The notes beneath the pieces are model-generated. The model ran no database searches and was not told where the DNA came from. It saw nothing but the letters and a program-made list of their open reading frames with translations. From JAIPAH01 sp964345255 (lineage in GTDB: Bacteria > Bacteroidota > Bacteroidia > Bacteroidales > JAIPAH01), in the NCBI GenBank assembly GCA_964345255.1, contig CAYFQK010000177.1, forward strand, positions 1 to 7,148: a DNA stretch of 7,148 nucleotides, given 5' to 3'. Positions 1 to 6,441 of the stretch are shown here, one piece after another (position 1 is the first letter of the stretch; the number at the start of each line of letters is the position of its first letter). A program made the position numbers and the translations under genes.

Positions 1-420
1 CAGGCTGATGTGATTCATGTAGCCGATGCTGACAAAGACATCATCAGCTCATACGATCACCTGGTAATCGGTGGATCGACCTGGGGAGCCGGTGAAATCC
101 AGGACGATATGGATGATTTCTTCCAAATCCTGGATGAAGTGAATTTGGAAAGTAAAAAAGTGGCATTGTTCGGTCTTGGTGATCAGGTGGCATACCCTTA
201 TGCTTTCGCCGATTCTCTGGGCGATTTATATGATAAAATGGTGGGGAAAAAGGCCAATATTGTTGGGGAATGGCCCACCAAAGGATATGAATACAAATCT
301 TCAAAAGCCGAGCGCAACGGGAAATTTGTCGGACTGGTAATGGATGTGGATAATCAGCCCGAAAAAACCGAAGAACGCGTAAAAAAATGGGTCGATCAGT
401 TAAAAAAGGAATTTAAGTAA
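1..420 (+). CDS. fldA: Flavodoxin, long-chain FldA type (5' end missing)
   Basis: FMN-binding cytoplasmic electron carrier that gives low-potential electrons to reductases and can replace ferredoxin when iron is short. The frame is open from base 1, so the GTG at 10 is internal. The visible 139 residues start inside the domain, and roughly 30 N-terminal residues with the FMN phosphate-binding loop lie outside the window. Seen: the first isoalloxazine-side loop (STWGAGEIQDDMDDF, codons around 82-126), the second (FGLGDQVAYPYAFADSLGDLYDKM, about 169-240), then the long-chain insertion and C-terminal part (GEWPTKGYEYKSSKAER, FVGLVMDVDNQPE, ERVKKWVDQLKKEF). The GDQ-x-x-YP-x-x-FADSLG and WPTKGY patterns are characteristic of long-chain bacterial flavodoxins. 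The gene ends at a TAA followed by a hairpin terminator and converges on a ferredoxin gene. The family call is firm; the physiological partner is unknown. Confidence 0.95.
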   Translation, partial: QADVIHVADADKDIISSYDHLVIGGSTWGAGEIQDDMDDFFQILDEVNLESKKVALFGLGDQVAYPYAFADSLGDLYDKMVGKKANIVGEWPTKGYEYKSSKAERNGKFVGLVMDVDNQPEKTEERVKKWVDQLKKEFK

Positions 421-451
421 CGTAAACCCACTTAAGGTATTCCCATAAAAA

Positions 452-488
452 GAAAAGGGCTGCCTGATGGCAACCCTTTCCCTTTTTT
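452..488. terminator. Hairpin terminator shared by convergent flavodoxin and ferredoxin genes
   Basis: AAAGGG (454-459) pairs with CCCTTT (474-479), and TGCC (461-464) pairs with GGCA (469-472) around a TGAT loop, with one C/A mismatch between the two blocks. A run of six T follows on the + strand (483-488). On the other strand the A-rich stretch 447-456 supplies the T-run, so the structure can end transcription from both sides. It lies 32 bases after the flavodoxin stop and 21 bases beyond the ferredoxin stop. Confidence 0.85.
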
Positions 489-508
489 ATTCCTATAAAT
501 GCTTCTCC

Positions 509-676
509 TTATTCGGGATGAATAGCCTCTACAGGGCAAACATCTGCGCATGCACCACAATCGGTACATACATCAGGATCAATTTTGTATATGTCGCCCT
601 CTTCTATTGCGTCAACGGGGCATTCATCAATGCAGGATCCACATGCTGTGCAGTCTTCTGTTATTACGTAAGCCAT
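509..676 (-). CDS. 2[4Fe-4S] bacterial-type ferredoxin, 55 residues
   Basis: Small cytoplasmic electron carrier with two cubane iron-sulfur clusters. The reverse strand from the ATG at 676-674 to the TAA at 511-509 encodes 55 residues with two complete cluster motifs, C9-x2-C12-x2-C15-x3-C19-P and C37-x2-C40-x2-C43-x3-C47-P. In this fold each cluster takes three Cys from one motif and the fourth from the other. The two halves (TACGSCIDECPVDAI and TDCGACADVCPVEAI) show the internal duplication of clostridial-type ferredoxins, and the length matches that family. The chain is strongly acidic, as usual for these proteins. An AAGAG about 9 bases before the ATG is at best a weak ribosome site. It is a stand-alone gene between two intergenic regions, convergent with the flavodoxin, its classical functional substitute. 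Its redox partner (for example pyruvate:ferredoxin oxidoreductase or Rnf) is not in the window. Confidence 0.96.
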   Translation of the reverse strand: MAYVITEDCTACGSCIDECPVDAIEEGDIYKIDPDVCTDCGACADVCPVEAIHPE

Positions 677-734
677 AGTATTTACTCTTTTAAATTTTGA
701 AAAACATTAGTTAATGAACTACGTCGTTCAGTTG

Positions 735-742
735 CAAAAATA
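735..742 (-). promoter_or_regulatory. Putative -7 box of the ferredoxin promoter
   Basis: Reads TATTTTTG on the minus strand, matching the Bacteroidota -7 consensus TAnnTTTG. It would start transcription near 728, giving a leader of about 50 bases before the ATG at 676. No TTTG-type -33 box sits at the usual distance; the nearest TTG is about 25 bases upstream. The same octamer precedes the 824-1858 and 5029-6429 genes. Confidence 0.5.
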
Positions 743-757
743 GTTATTTTCTAACTT

Positions 758-770
758 TTGGAAATTCCAA
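758..770. promoter_or_regulatory. 13-bp perfect inverted repeat upstream of the ferredoxin promoter
   Basis: TTGGAA-A-TTCCAA is a perfect dyad around one central base. It lies 16-28 bases upstream of the putative -7 box, where a regulator could overlap the -33 region. I do not recognise it as the consensus of a known regulator. It is short and AT-rich, so chance is possible. Confidence 0.35.
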
Positions 771-823
771 TTAACAAAATCCTTCAATTTATATAGTTTC
801 TAAAGTTTTTCCCCCGGGCTTTA

Positions 824-1858
824 TCACTCCAGCGGGAATGAGTAGTTGGGGAAAAAATCTTCCAGGGCAAATGATTTAGCAACGTATCCCCGTGCCATGG
901 GAATTTCTTCGCCCTCTTCGGGGCCGCTGACTACCTCACCGAAAATGTTGTACACATTGCCGAATTCATCTCTCATCACTTCCGGCAGACGATTTGTGAC
1001 GGCCTCATAATCGCGGAAAGCGAACTTCGTTCCTTTGGGATTGAATCCAACCATAAAGCGGTGTTTTTGACTGCCAGCTACCAGGTAATCGCCATCGGAG
1101 GTGGAGGCTCGCCGCAGTGTTACCTCCTTCCCGAATTGCCCATACCTGAAGAGATAGGTCTGGCCGGGACCAATAATTCCATAAAGGGTATCTCCTTTGA
1201 TGTTTGGCCCGGAACTGTTCTTTAGTCCCGGATACTCCCAGTAATTCACTGACTTGGAAGGAATGAGTACAAGCGCATTTTCATAGAGGATTCTGGCTGT
1301 ACCCCAGTTCGTCTCTACCAGGTCGAGCACCTTCGGGGATTTGTTGTAATAGGCGCCGTTCACACATTTCAGCATCATCTGCGACCAGAAACTTTCGGTA
1401 TTTCTGTCGTAGGGCATCAGGTTGCGGTTGTACAGCATCCCCGATACGCCAAACTCGGTGACTTTGCCGGCAATCTTCCGGCCCCAGTTGATGCCGCTGC
1501 CGGTGATGGGGCAAAACGTAACGGCATGGGCGGTTCCTCCAGTCATGTCATTTACCACCTCGTGGTGGGCGATGTATTGATGGGGATATATTTTAACCGT
1601 GGAACCGTTTTTATATATCAACACCCGCTGCTGATTGTCAAGCCCTTCCACATTAGAAATACGCTTAAATTTCGGATCATCGATGGAAGGAATGATATCC
1701 ATTGCGTCGGGACTGTTGTCGATCTGGTTCTCGGGAATCAGCCATTGTCCTTCAAAATCGGTAGCATCTCCCTGCTCATCGTCAAATTTGGGTTTTGAGG
1801 TTTCTTCTTCACACCCCGCTAAAAAAGCCACTATTATCAAAAGAAATATATACCTCAT
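824..1858 (-). CDS. DUF3179-family lipoprotein
   Basis: Function unknown. The 344-residue protein starts with a lipoprotein signal: Arg2, a hydrophobic stretch (YIFLLIIVAF) and the lipobox L13-A-G-C16. The mature protein would be acylated on Cys16, and the following EEE favours outer-membrane, possibly surface, location in Bacteroidota. The DUF3179 core is clear: IPSIDDPKF (57-64), the YPHQYIAHHEVVND block (91-104), AVTFCPITGSG (112-122), EFGVSGMLYNRNLMPYDRNTESFWSQ (135-160), LVETNWGTARI (180-190), and near the C-terminus GFNPKGTKFAF and NVYNIFGEVVSGPEEGEEI. Many relatives have a second Cys in CPLC; here it is Thr (CPIT), as in the CPLTGS-type branch. The start is chosen because the signal peptide begins at this ATG, with a -7-like box about 25 bases upstream. 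It is divergent from the cation exporter gene, and no enzyme activity can be assigned. Confidence 0.9.
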   Translation of the reverse strand: MRYIFLLIIVAFLAGCEEETSKPKFDDEQGDATDFEGQWLIPENQIDNSPDAMDIIPSIDDPKFKRISNVEGLDNQQRVLIYKNGSTVKIYPHQYIAHHEVVNDMTGGTAHAVTFCPITGSGINWGRKIAGKVTEFGVSGMLYNRNLMPYDRNTESFWSQMMLKCVNGAYYNKSPKVLDLVETNWGTARILYENALVLIPSKSVNYWEYPGLKNSSGPNIKGDTLYGIIGPGQTYLFRYGQFGKEVTLRRASTSDGDYLVAGSQKHRFMVGFNPKGTKFAFRDYEAVTNRLPEVMRDEFGNVYNIFGEVVSGPEEGEEIPMARGYVAKSFALEDFFPNYSFPLE

Positions 1859-1880
1859 AGCACATCCGTTTAATTTCTTT

Positions 1881-1888
1881 CAAAAATA
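1881..1888 (-). promoter_or_regulatory. Putative -7 box of the DUF3179 lipoprotein gene
   Basis: TATTTTTG on the minus strand, ending 22 bases before the ATG at 1858, so the leader would be only about 15 bases. A TTTTTG lies 13 bases upstream, which is short for a -33 element in this phylum. Support comes mainly from the exact match to the octamers ahead of two other minus-strand genes in the window. Confidence 0.5.
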
Positions 1889-1959
1889 GCATCCATAAAG
1901 GCAAAAATCTGTCGGTAAGACGACAAAGTATGTTTATTCGGATAATTCCGCTAAAGCTT

Positions 1960-2001
1960 AACCATTACATGGTTCGCTGGATGGGTTTTTATAGGTTCGC
2001 T
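1960..2001. promoter_or_regulatory. Inverted repeat plus direct repeat in the divergent intergenic region (candidate operator)
   Basis: AACCAT-TAC-ATGGTT (1960-1974) is a perfect 6-bp-arm dyad. It overlaps the first of two exact direct repeats GGTTCGCT (1971-1978 and 1994-2001), spaced 23 bases start to start, roughly two helical turns. Both lie just upstream of the candidate -7 box of the cation exporter gene. A smaller dyad, TGTCG-6-CGACA, lies at 1910-1925. None resembles a metal-sensor site that I recognise; a regulatory role is inferred from position only. Confidence 0.35.
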
Positions 2002-2018
2002 TTTTTACTGAAAATAAA

Positions 2019-2026
2019 TAATTTTG
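2019..2026 (+). promoter_or_regulatory. Putative -7 box of the exporter-peptidase operon
   Basis: TAATTTTG fits TAnnTTTG. A T-rich stretch (2001-2006) sits at about the -33 distance but without the usual G. Transcription would start near 2033, leaving a leader of about 55 bases before the ATG at 2089. Confidence 0.4.
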
Positions 2027-2088
2027 ATCCCGGAAATAAAAACAAAAGGGGCACATATCGTGTTTCTTTGTATTCTGACTAAGGTAAA

Positions 2089-2994
2089 ATGAGCCACCAT
2101 CATCAAGGAAAAAATATCAACGAGAAAAACCTCAGGATAAGCATTATTCTTAACCTGTCTATTTCGCTGGCAGAGGTTATCGGAGGACTTATCGCCAACA
2201 GCCTGTCATTGCTGTCGGATGCCCTGCATAACCTCAGCGACGGGCTGGCGCTGCTGATGGCTTATATCGCTAATAAATTCAGTAAAAGAGATGCCAATCA
2301 GTCTAAGACCTTTGGATATAAGCGCGTAGAGATATTAAGCGCCTTTTTGAATTCGGTAATCCTGGTAGGGGTTTCTATTTATCTTTTCGTCGAAGCGGTA
2401 GAGCGATTTTTTAACCCGGAACCCATCCATGGAATGGTGATGTTGTCGGTGGCTGTAATAGGACTTATCGCCAACCTGGTTTCCGTCATTATTCTTCAGC
2501 GCGACTCCAAGCACAACCTGAACATTAAAGCCGCCTACCTCCACCTTATCGGCGATACCCTCAGCTCCGTTGCCGTTATTGCAGGAGGACTCCTCATATA
2601 CTATTACGAAGTCTACTGGGTCGATCCGCTGGTGACCATCATCATTGGGGTGTACATTCTCAGGCATGCCTACTCCATCCTTAAGGAAACCATCGACATC
2701 TTAATGCAGGGAACCCCGAAGGAAATCGATCTGGAAAAGATAAAAACACAGGTGGAGGCCATTAAAGAAGTGCACAATATTCACCATGTACATACCTGGG
2801 CGCTTAACGAAAAGGAAATTCATTTTGAGGCGCACGTGGATGTTAAAGAAGATTTAAGATTAACGGAAACCGACGAAGTGCAGGATAAGATTTCCACGTT
2901 GCTTCATAAGAACTTTGGTATTCATCATGTCACCCTGCAATTTGAGCAAAATGCATGCAGGGAAAAGGAATTAGTAAAAAATCATAACCGATAA
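2089..2994 (+). CDS. Cation diffusion facilitator (CzcD/ZitB-like) zinc-type exporter
   Basis: Inner-membrane antiporter that moves Zn2+ (perhaps also Co2+, Cd2+) out of the cytoplasm in exchange for protons. The 301 residues match the family's usual ~300. Six hydrophobic segments are visible at roughly 15-38, 39-62, 84-104, 116-136, 152-174 and 178-195. The transport site is intact: H47-x3-D51 in TM2 (SDALHNLSDGLAL) and H152-x3-D156 in TM5 (AAYLHLIGDTLSS). The two-His, two-Asp arrangement is associated with zinc preference. The cytoplasmic domain (about 205-290) has HHVHTWAL, EIHFEAHVDV and FGIHHVTLQFE, including His positions that bind regulatory zinc in relatives. The N-terminus MSHHH could add weak metal binding. 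AAGG four bases before the ATG supports the start. The gene is followed after 11 bases by the M28 peptidase gene, so co-transcription is likely. Metal specificity is inferred. Confidence 0.93.
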   Translation: MSHHHQGKNINEKNLRISIILNLSISLAEVIGGLIANSLSLLSDALHNLSDGLALLMAYIANKFSKRDANQSKTFGYKRVEILSAFLNSVILVGVSIYLFVEAVERFFNPEPIHGMVMLSVAVIGLIANLVSVIILQRDSKHNLNIKAAYLHLIGDTLSSVAVIAGGLLIYYYEVYWVDPLVTIIIGVYILRHAYSILKETIDILMQGTPKEIDLEKIKTQVEAIKEVHNIHHVHTWALNEKEIHFEAHVDVKEDLRLTETDEVQDKISTLLHKNFGIHHVTLQFEQNACREKELVKNHNR

Positions 2995-3005
2995 AATATA
3001 ACAAC

Positions 3006-4778
3006 ATGAAACGAAACTGGATTATACCACTGGCATTTGCGGCCCTGATTTATCTCCCGGGAGCGCTTATAGCGCAGCCCCCCGACATAACGGCTGATGA
3101 ACTCGAGGGCCACGTTACCTACCTGGCCGGTGATGATTTGAAAGGGCGGAAGGCTGGCAAAGCGGGTGGCCGAAAAGCCGCCGAATATATCCGTGAGCAG
3201 TTCAGGAATTATGGCCTGGAATTGATGATGGATGAGGGCTTTCAGAAATTTGAGCTGATAAATGCCGCCGAGGCAGGTCCTAAAAATTTGCTGAAGGTTA
3301 ACGGCGATAAAGCCATGGCAGGAGATGATTTCAACCCGGTATCATTTTCAGCTAATAAGCAGCTTTCCGCTGAAGTGGTTTTTGCCGGATACGGGTTTGA
3401 CATCGACAAAGACACGCTCCAGTGGCACGATTACCAGGGTATTGATGCCGAAGGCAAATGGGTAATGATGTTCCGCGGCGACCCGGAACCGGACAATCCC
3501 CATAGCCCGTTTGTAACCTACGCCATGCCTCGCAGTAAGGTTGTTACTGCCGAAGACCACAATGCCGGCGGCGTACTCTTCATCACACCTGAAGGGATGA
3601 ATGAAAAGGACCAGCTACCGGGCATTTTTTACGATAAAACAGCCACCAAGTCAGAGATTCCTGTACTAACCATCACACGCGCCCTGGCCGATAAAATGCT
3701 GGCCGGACAGGAGATGACCGTTAGCCGGCTGGAAAAGAAGCTTACCGAAGAGCGGGAGCCCCACAGCTTTGAAACGGAAACTAAAGTCAAAGCAAGGGCA
3801 GATGTCATCCTCGAGAAAGCCGTTACACAAAATGTGATGGCCCGCATCAGGGCCTCACAAAGCGAGGAGTATATAGTTATCGGTGCGCATTACGACCACC
3901 TGGGGATGGGCGGTCCCGGTTCAGGGTCGCGCAAGCCCGACACCACCGCTGTGCATAACGGCGCCGACGATAATGCCTCCGGAACGGCGGGCGTGATTGA
4001 ACTGGCCGGAAAGCTGCAGCACGAAAAAGCCACCCTCAGGCGAAACATCATTTTTGTGGCCTTTGGCGCAGAAGAAATGGGGCTTCTTGGCTCCAAACAT
4101 TTCGTCGCCAATATGCCGGTGCCTAAGGAGAAGGTAGTGGCCATGGTAAACTTTGATATGATTGGTCGTCTGGACCCCGAAGACAAAGCATTGTCGATAG
4201 GTGGTACAGGAACAGCCAGGGAATTTGAGGAATTGCTGAAGGCGAATGTGGGGGATGCCGGTTTCACGTTGAAAACCTCCAAAGACGGATACGGCCCCTC
4301 GGACCATGCGGCTTTTTATGCCGAAGATATACCTGTATTGTTTGTTTCTACCGGCGCCCATGGCGATTATCACACCCCTGCTGATGATGCCGGCATGCTC
4401 GACTACCAGGCCCAGGAGGTCGTGGTTCAATATGTTTACCGTCTGGCAAAAGACCTGGCCGGAGAGCAGCAGCTGACTTTTCAAAAAAGCGGTTCAAAAA
4501 ATAAAACGAGCCGCACGCGTTTGAAGGTCACCTTCGGTATTATCCCCGATTATTCAGGGAAAGTAGAGAAAGGCCTTGGCGTGGATGGCGTCAAAGAGGG
4601 CGGTTCGGCCGATAAGGGCGGTATGAAGAAAGGCGATGTCATTACCGCTATCGAAGGCAAACCCGTCGGCGACATCTATGAATACATGCATCGCTTGCAG
4701 GATCTGGAATCCGGACAGACGGTTTCCGTGGATGTTTTACGTGATGGCAAGGAGAAGGTGTTGATACTTCAGCTTTAA
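3006..4778 (+). CDS. Secreted M28-family zinc peptidase with PA and PDZ domains
   Basis: Predicted exported aminopeptidase/carboxypeptidase-type metalloenzyme of 590 residues using two zinc ions. Order: signal peptide 1-23 (Lys2, Arg3, hydrophobic core, likely cleavage after LIA-23); an N-terminal segment with YLAGDDLKGRKAG; a PA domain about 110-250 inserted before the catalytic core; M28 catalytic domain about 270-485; PDZ domain about 505-590 with a GLGV carboxylate-binding loop (523-526) and GGMKKGDVITAIEGKPV. By comparison with Streptomyces-type M28 enzymes the active-site set is complete: H295 (HYDHLG), bridging D322 (GADDNASG), catalytic E356 and ligand E357 (AEEMGLLGS), D384 (NFDMIGR) and H456 (YHTPAD). 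Location is periplasmic or extracellular; no lipobox Cys and no C-terminal secretion domain is seen. It starts 11 bases after the exporter stop, with no clear Shine-Dalgarno sequence. The substrate is unknown. Confidence 0.94.
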   Translation: MKRNWIIPLAFAALIYLPGALIAQPPDITADELEGHVTYLAGDDLKGRKAGKAGGRKAAEYIREQFRNYGLELMMDEGFQKFELINAAEAGPKNLLKVNGDKAMAGDDFNPVSFSANKQLSAEVVFAGYGFDIDKDTLQWHDYQGIDAEGKWVMMFRGDPEPDNPHSPFVTYAMPRSKVVTAEDHNAGGVLFITPEGMNEKDQLPGIFYDKTATKSEIPVLTITRALADKMLAGQEMTVSRLEKKLTEEREPHSFETETKVKARADVILEKAVTQNVMARIRASQSEEYIVIGAHYDHLGMGGPGSGSRKPDTTAVHNGADDNASGTAGVIELAGKLQHEKATLRRNIIFVAFGAEEMGLLGSKHFVANMPVPKEKVVAMVNFDMIGRLDPEDKALSIGGTGTAREFEELLKANVGDAGFTLKTSKDGYGPSDHAAFYAEDIPVLFVSTGAHGDYHTPADDAGMLDYQAQEVVVQYVYRLAKDLAGEQQLTFQKSGSKNKTSRTRLKVTFGIIPDYSGKVEKGLGVDGVKEGGSADKGGMKKGDVITAIEGKPVGDIYEYMHRLQDLESGQTVSVDVLRDGKEKVLILQL

Positions 4779-4790
4779 AAAAGTATAAGT

Positions 4791-4819
4791 CGCTGAATTT
4801 GTATTTTAAATTCTCAGCG
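4791..4819. terminator. Imperfect hairpin after the M28 peptidase gene (possible terminator)
   Basis: CGCTGAATTT (4791-4800) pairs with AAATTC and AGCG (4808-4813, 4816-4819), with a two-base TC bulge and a GTATTTT loop. It begins 13 bases after the stop codon, but no T-run follows on the + strand. On the minus strand a T-run occurs about nine bases further on, so it could end read-through from the mgtE side. Weak as an intrinsic terminator. Confidence 0.4.
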
Positions 4820-4826
4820 GGCGGCC

Positions 4827-4988
4827 AGGCAAGCGCTTGTGTCTATAATCCGCAGGTCGTGTTTAAAATTGCCACGAATTCATGAATTTAAGACGAATTG
4901 CTTTTACCTGAATAGATAAAAAAAGCATTCGTTAATCCATTAATCATTCGTGGCTAAACGTGCGGATTTCAGCTTGTAGCTCATGCCT
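4827..4988. repeat. ~160-bp imperfect palindromic element between convergent genes
   Basis: Nested inverted-repeat blocks share one axis near 4908-4913: AGGCA/TGCCT (4827-4831 and 4984-4988), AATCCGCA/TGCGGATT (4847-4854 and 4961-4968), GCCACGAAT/ATTCGTGGC (4871-4879 and 4946-4954), and an inner CGAATTGCTTTT/AAAAGCATTCG pair (4894-4905 and 4921-4931, one-base bulge). A further AGCGGGC/GCCCGCT pair (4816-4822 and 5015-5021) may mark an outer edge. No protein is encoded. The structure suggests a transcribed long hairpin or a non-autonomous mobile or REP/MITE-type repeat. The GCCACGAAT...ATTCGTGGC ends resemble repeats I associate with Bacteroidota intergenic regions, but this is memory, not a search result. 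The stretch 4779-5028 holds nothing else I can support. Confidence 0.6.
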
Positions 4989-5028
4989 TACAGATTCTGG
5001 CATTTTTAACGCCGGCCCGCTACAGCCT

Positions 5029-6429
5029 TTAAATCAAGGTGAAAATCATAGCCCCGATAGCCAGGTAGATGAGCAGACCGATGATGTCGTTGGCGGTAGT
5101 GATAAACGGCCCGGTAGCTACTGCGGGGTCTATTTTATATTTATGGAGCGTCAGCGGCACCAGCGTTCCGAAAATGGAGGCAAAGATAATAACCAAAAAC
5201 AGGGCAGCGCTTACCGATACGCTTAAGGCCAGCGAATCGCTGAAAAAGTAATTATAAAAAAAGATAATCACCGAACAGGCCAGCGCATTCAGCAGGGCTA
5301 CCATCAGTTCCTTTAATACCTTCATCAGGGTGCTTTCAATGCTCAGGGAATTGCTGGCAATGGCCTGCACCACAATAGACGAAGACTGAATCCCCACATT
5401 GCCACCCATCGCTGCAATCAGGGGAATAAAAAATGCCATGGAGGCATGCTCCTGCAGGTTGCTTTCGTACATCCCGATGACGCGTGCCCCGAGAATTCCT
5501 CCCAAGAGGCCTACCAGCAGCCAGGGGAGGCGCGCTTTAGTCAGTTTAAAAACGCTGTCGGTGGGTTCTACGTGGTCGGTAATACCCGATACCATCTCGT
5601 AGTCTCTTTCCGCTTCTTCACGAAGGAAATCGGTGATATCATCAAAGGTAATCCTTCCTACCAGGTGACCTTCCTGGTCCACTACGGGCAGGGCCACCAT
5701 GTCATACTTGTTGGCAATATTCGATACCTCAGCAGCGGGCATATCTGCCGGGACACTGATAAGCTCTTCATCATACAGGTCTCTGACGCGCTTTTTACGG
5801 GGCGCCAGTATCAGGTCTTTCAGTGTGAGCGCTCCTTTTAATACCCCTTTGTTATCGACCACATACACATAATACACCTCATCCACCTCGTCCGCATTGG
5901 CGCGTATTTCTTCAATAGCTCCCGAGGCCGTGGAGTTCCAGTTTACCGAGATGTATTCCTTACCCATCAGTCCTCCGGCGCTGCTCTCGTCGTAGGCCAT
6001 CAGGTCTTTGATATCCGAAGCCTGCTGAACGTCTTTTACATGCCGCAGCACCTCATGCTGCTTTTCCGGCGAGATATCGGCCATCACATCGGCGGCATCG
6101 TCCGAGTCCATGTTCAGGATAAACCGGTCGGCAATGACTTTACTGGGGATAGCTTCCAGAAACCGCTCGCGGTCGTCTTCATTCAGCTCCGCTATTACAT
6201 CCGCAGCCTTCTCCCCGTCGGTGATGAGCATAAATAAAAACTTCGCCTGCTCCATCGACAGCTCATTGTAAAGCTCGGCGATATCCGCAGCATGCAGCTC
6301 CTCCATTTTTTCCCTGGCTGCCTGCTCGTCTTCCCTTTCAATAATGTCAAAAAGGGCATCCAGGTACTCCCGGGTCAGTTCAAAAGCCTGATAATCCTGT
6401 TCTGTTGTTTGATTGCTATCCATGGTCAT
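5029..6429 (-). CDS. mgtE: MgtE-type magnesium channel/transporter
   Basis: Inner-membrane Mg2+ channel gated by cytoplasmic Mg2+. The 466 residues match the family's usual ~450-470. Order: N-domain of helical repeats about 20-150 (acidic, with ELHAADIAELYNELSMEQ and LMAYDESSAGGLMGKEYI at its end); a CBS pair about 155-270 (DEVYYVYVVDNKGVLKGALTLKDLI and DMVALPVVDQEGHLVGRITFDDI); plug helix about 272-296; and five membrane helices from about 300 to 466. Signature segments are IPLIAAMGGNVGIQSSSIVVQ (335-355) and IDPAVATGPFITTANDIIGLLIYL (433-456). D448 probably corresponds to the pore aspartate of Thermus thermophilus MgtE. The pore motifs and both CBS domains are present. Two in-frame ATGs exist (6429 and 6423); the nearby -7 box leaves almost no leader, so the true start could be either. 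No Mg2+ riboswitch can fit upstream. Convergent with the M28 peptidase gene. Confidence 0.96.
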   Translation of the reverse strand: MTMDSNQTTEQDYQAFELTREYLDALFDIIEREDEQAAREKMEELHAADIAELYNELSMEQAKFLFMLITDGEKAADVIAELNEDDRERFLEAIPSKVIADRFILNMDSDDAADVMADISPEKQHEVLRHVKDVQQASDIKDLMAYDESSAGGLMGKEYISVNWNSTASGAIEEIRANADEVDEVYYVYVVDNKGVLKGALTLKDLILAPRKKRVRDLYDEELISVPADMPAAEVSNIANKYDMVALPVVDQEGHLVGRITFDDITDFLREEAERDYEMVSGITDHVEPTDSVFKLTKARLPWLLVGLLGGILGARVIGMYESNLQEHASMAFFIPLIAAMGGNVGIQSSSIVVQAIASNSLSIESTLMKVLKELMVALLNALACSVIIFFYNYFFSDSLALSVSVSAALFLVIIFASIFGTLVPLTLHKYKIDPAVATGPFITTANDIIGLLIYLAIGAMIFTLI

Positions 6430-6433
6430 GGTG

Positions 6434-6441
6434 CAAAAATA
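6434..6441 (-). promoter_or_regulatory. mgtE: Putative -7 box of mgtE, nearly abutting the start codon
   Basis: TATTTTTG on the minus strand is separated from the first ATG by only four bases (CACC). If it is the -7 box, transcription begins at about 6427-6429, on the first start codon. A TGTTTTT lies about 15 bases upstream as a poor -33 candidate. The octamer is identical to those before the genes at 509-676 and 824-1858. Confidence 0.45.

Noticed and set aside
10..420. GTG at 10 as the start of the flavodoxin gene
   Set aside because: The frame is open to base 1 and the protein would lack the N-terminal strand and FMN phosphate loop. The gene is simply cut by the window edge.
467..700. 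Plus-strand open frame over the ferredoxin gene
   Set aside because: Its Cys/Tyr-rich translation is the antisense of the cysteine-rich ferredoxin at 509-676 and includes terminator sequence.
3890..4484. Long minus-strand open frames (130 and 187 codons) inside the peptidase gene
   Set aside because: Antisense shadows of the well-conserved M28 catalytic domain; no recognisable domain and no start signals.
4960..5226. Plus-strand 88-codon open frame downstream of the palindrome
   Set aside because: It begins in the palindromic repeat and runs antisense into mgtE; its composition is that of a shadow frame.
5446..5841. Plus-strand 131-codon open frame within mgtE
   Set aside because: Fully antisense to the CBS and plug-helix region of mgtE, with no protein-family features.
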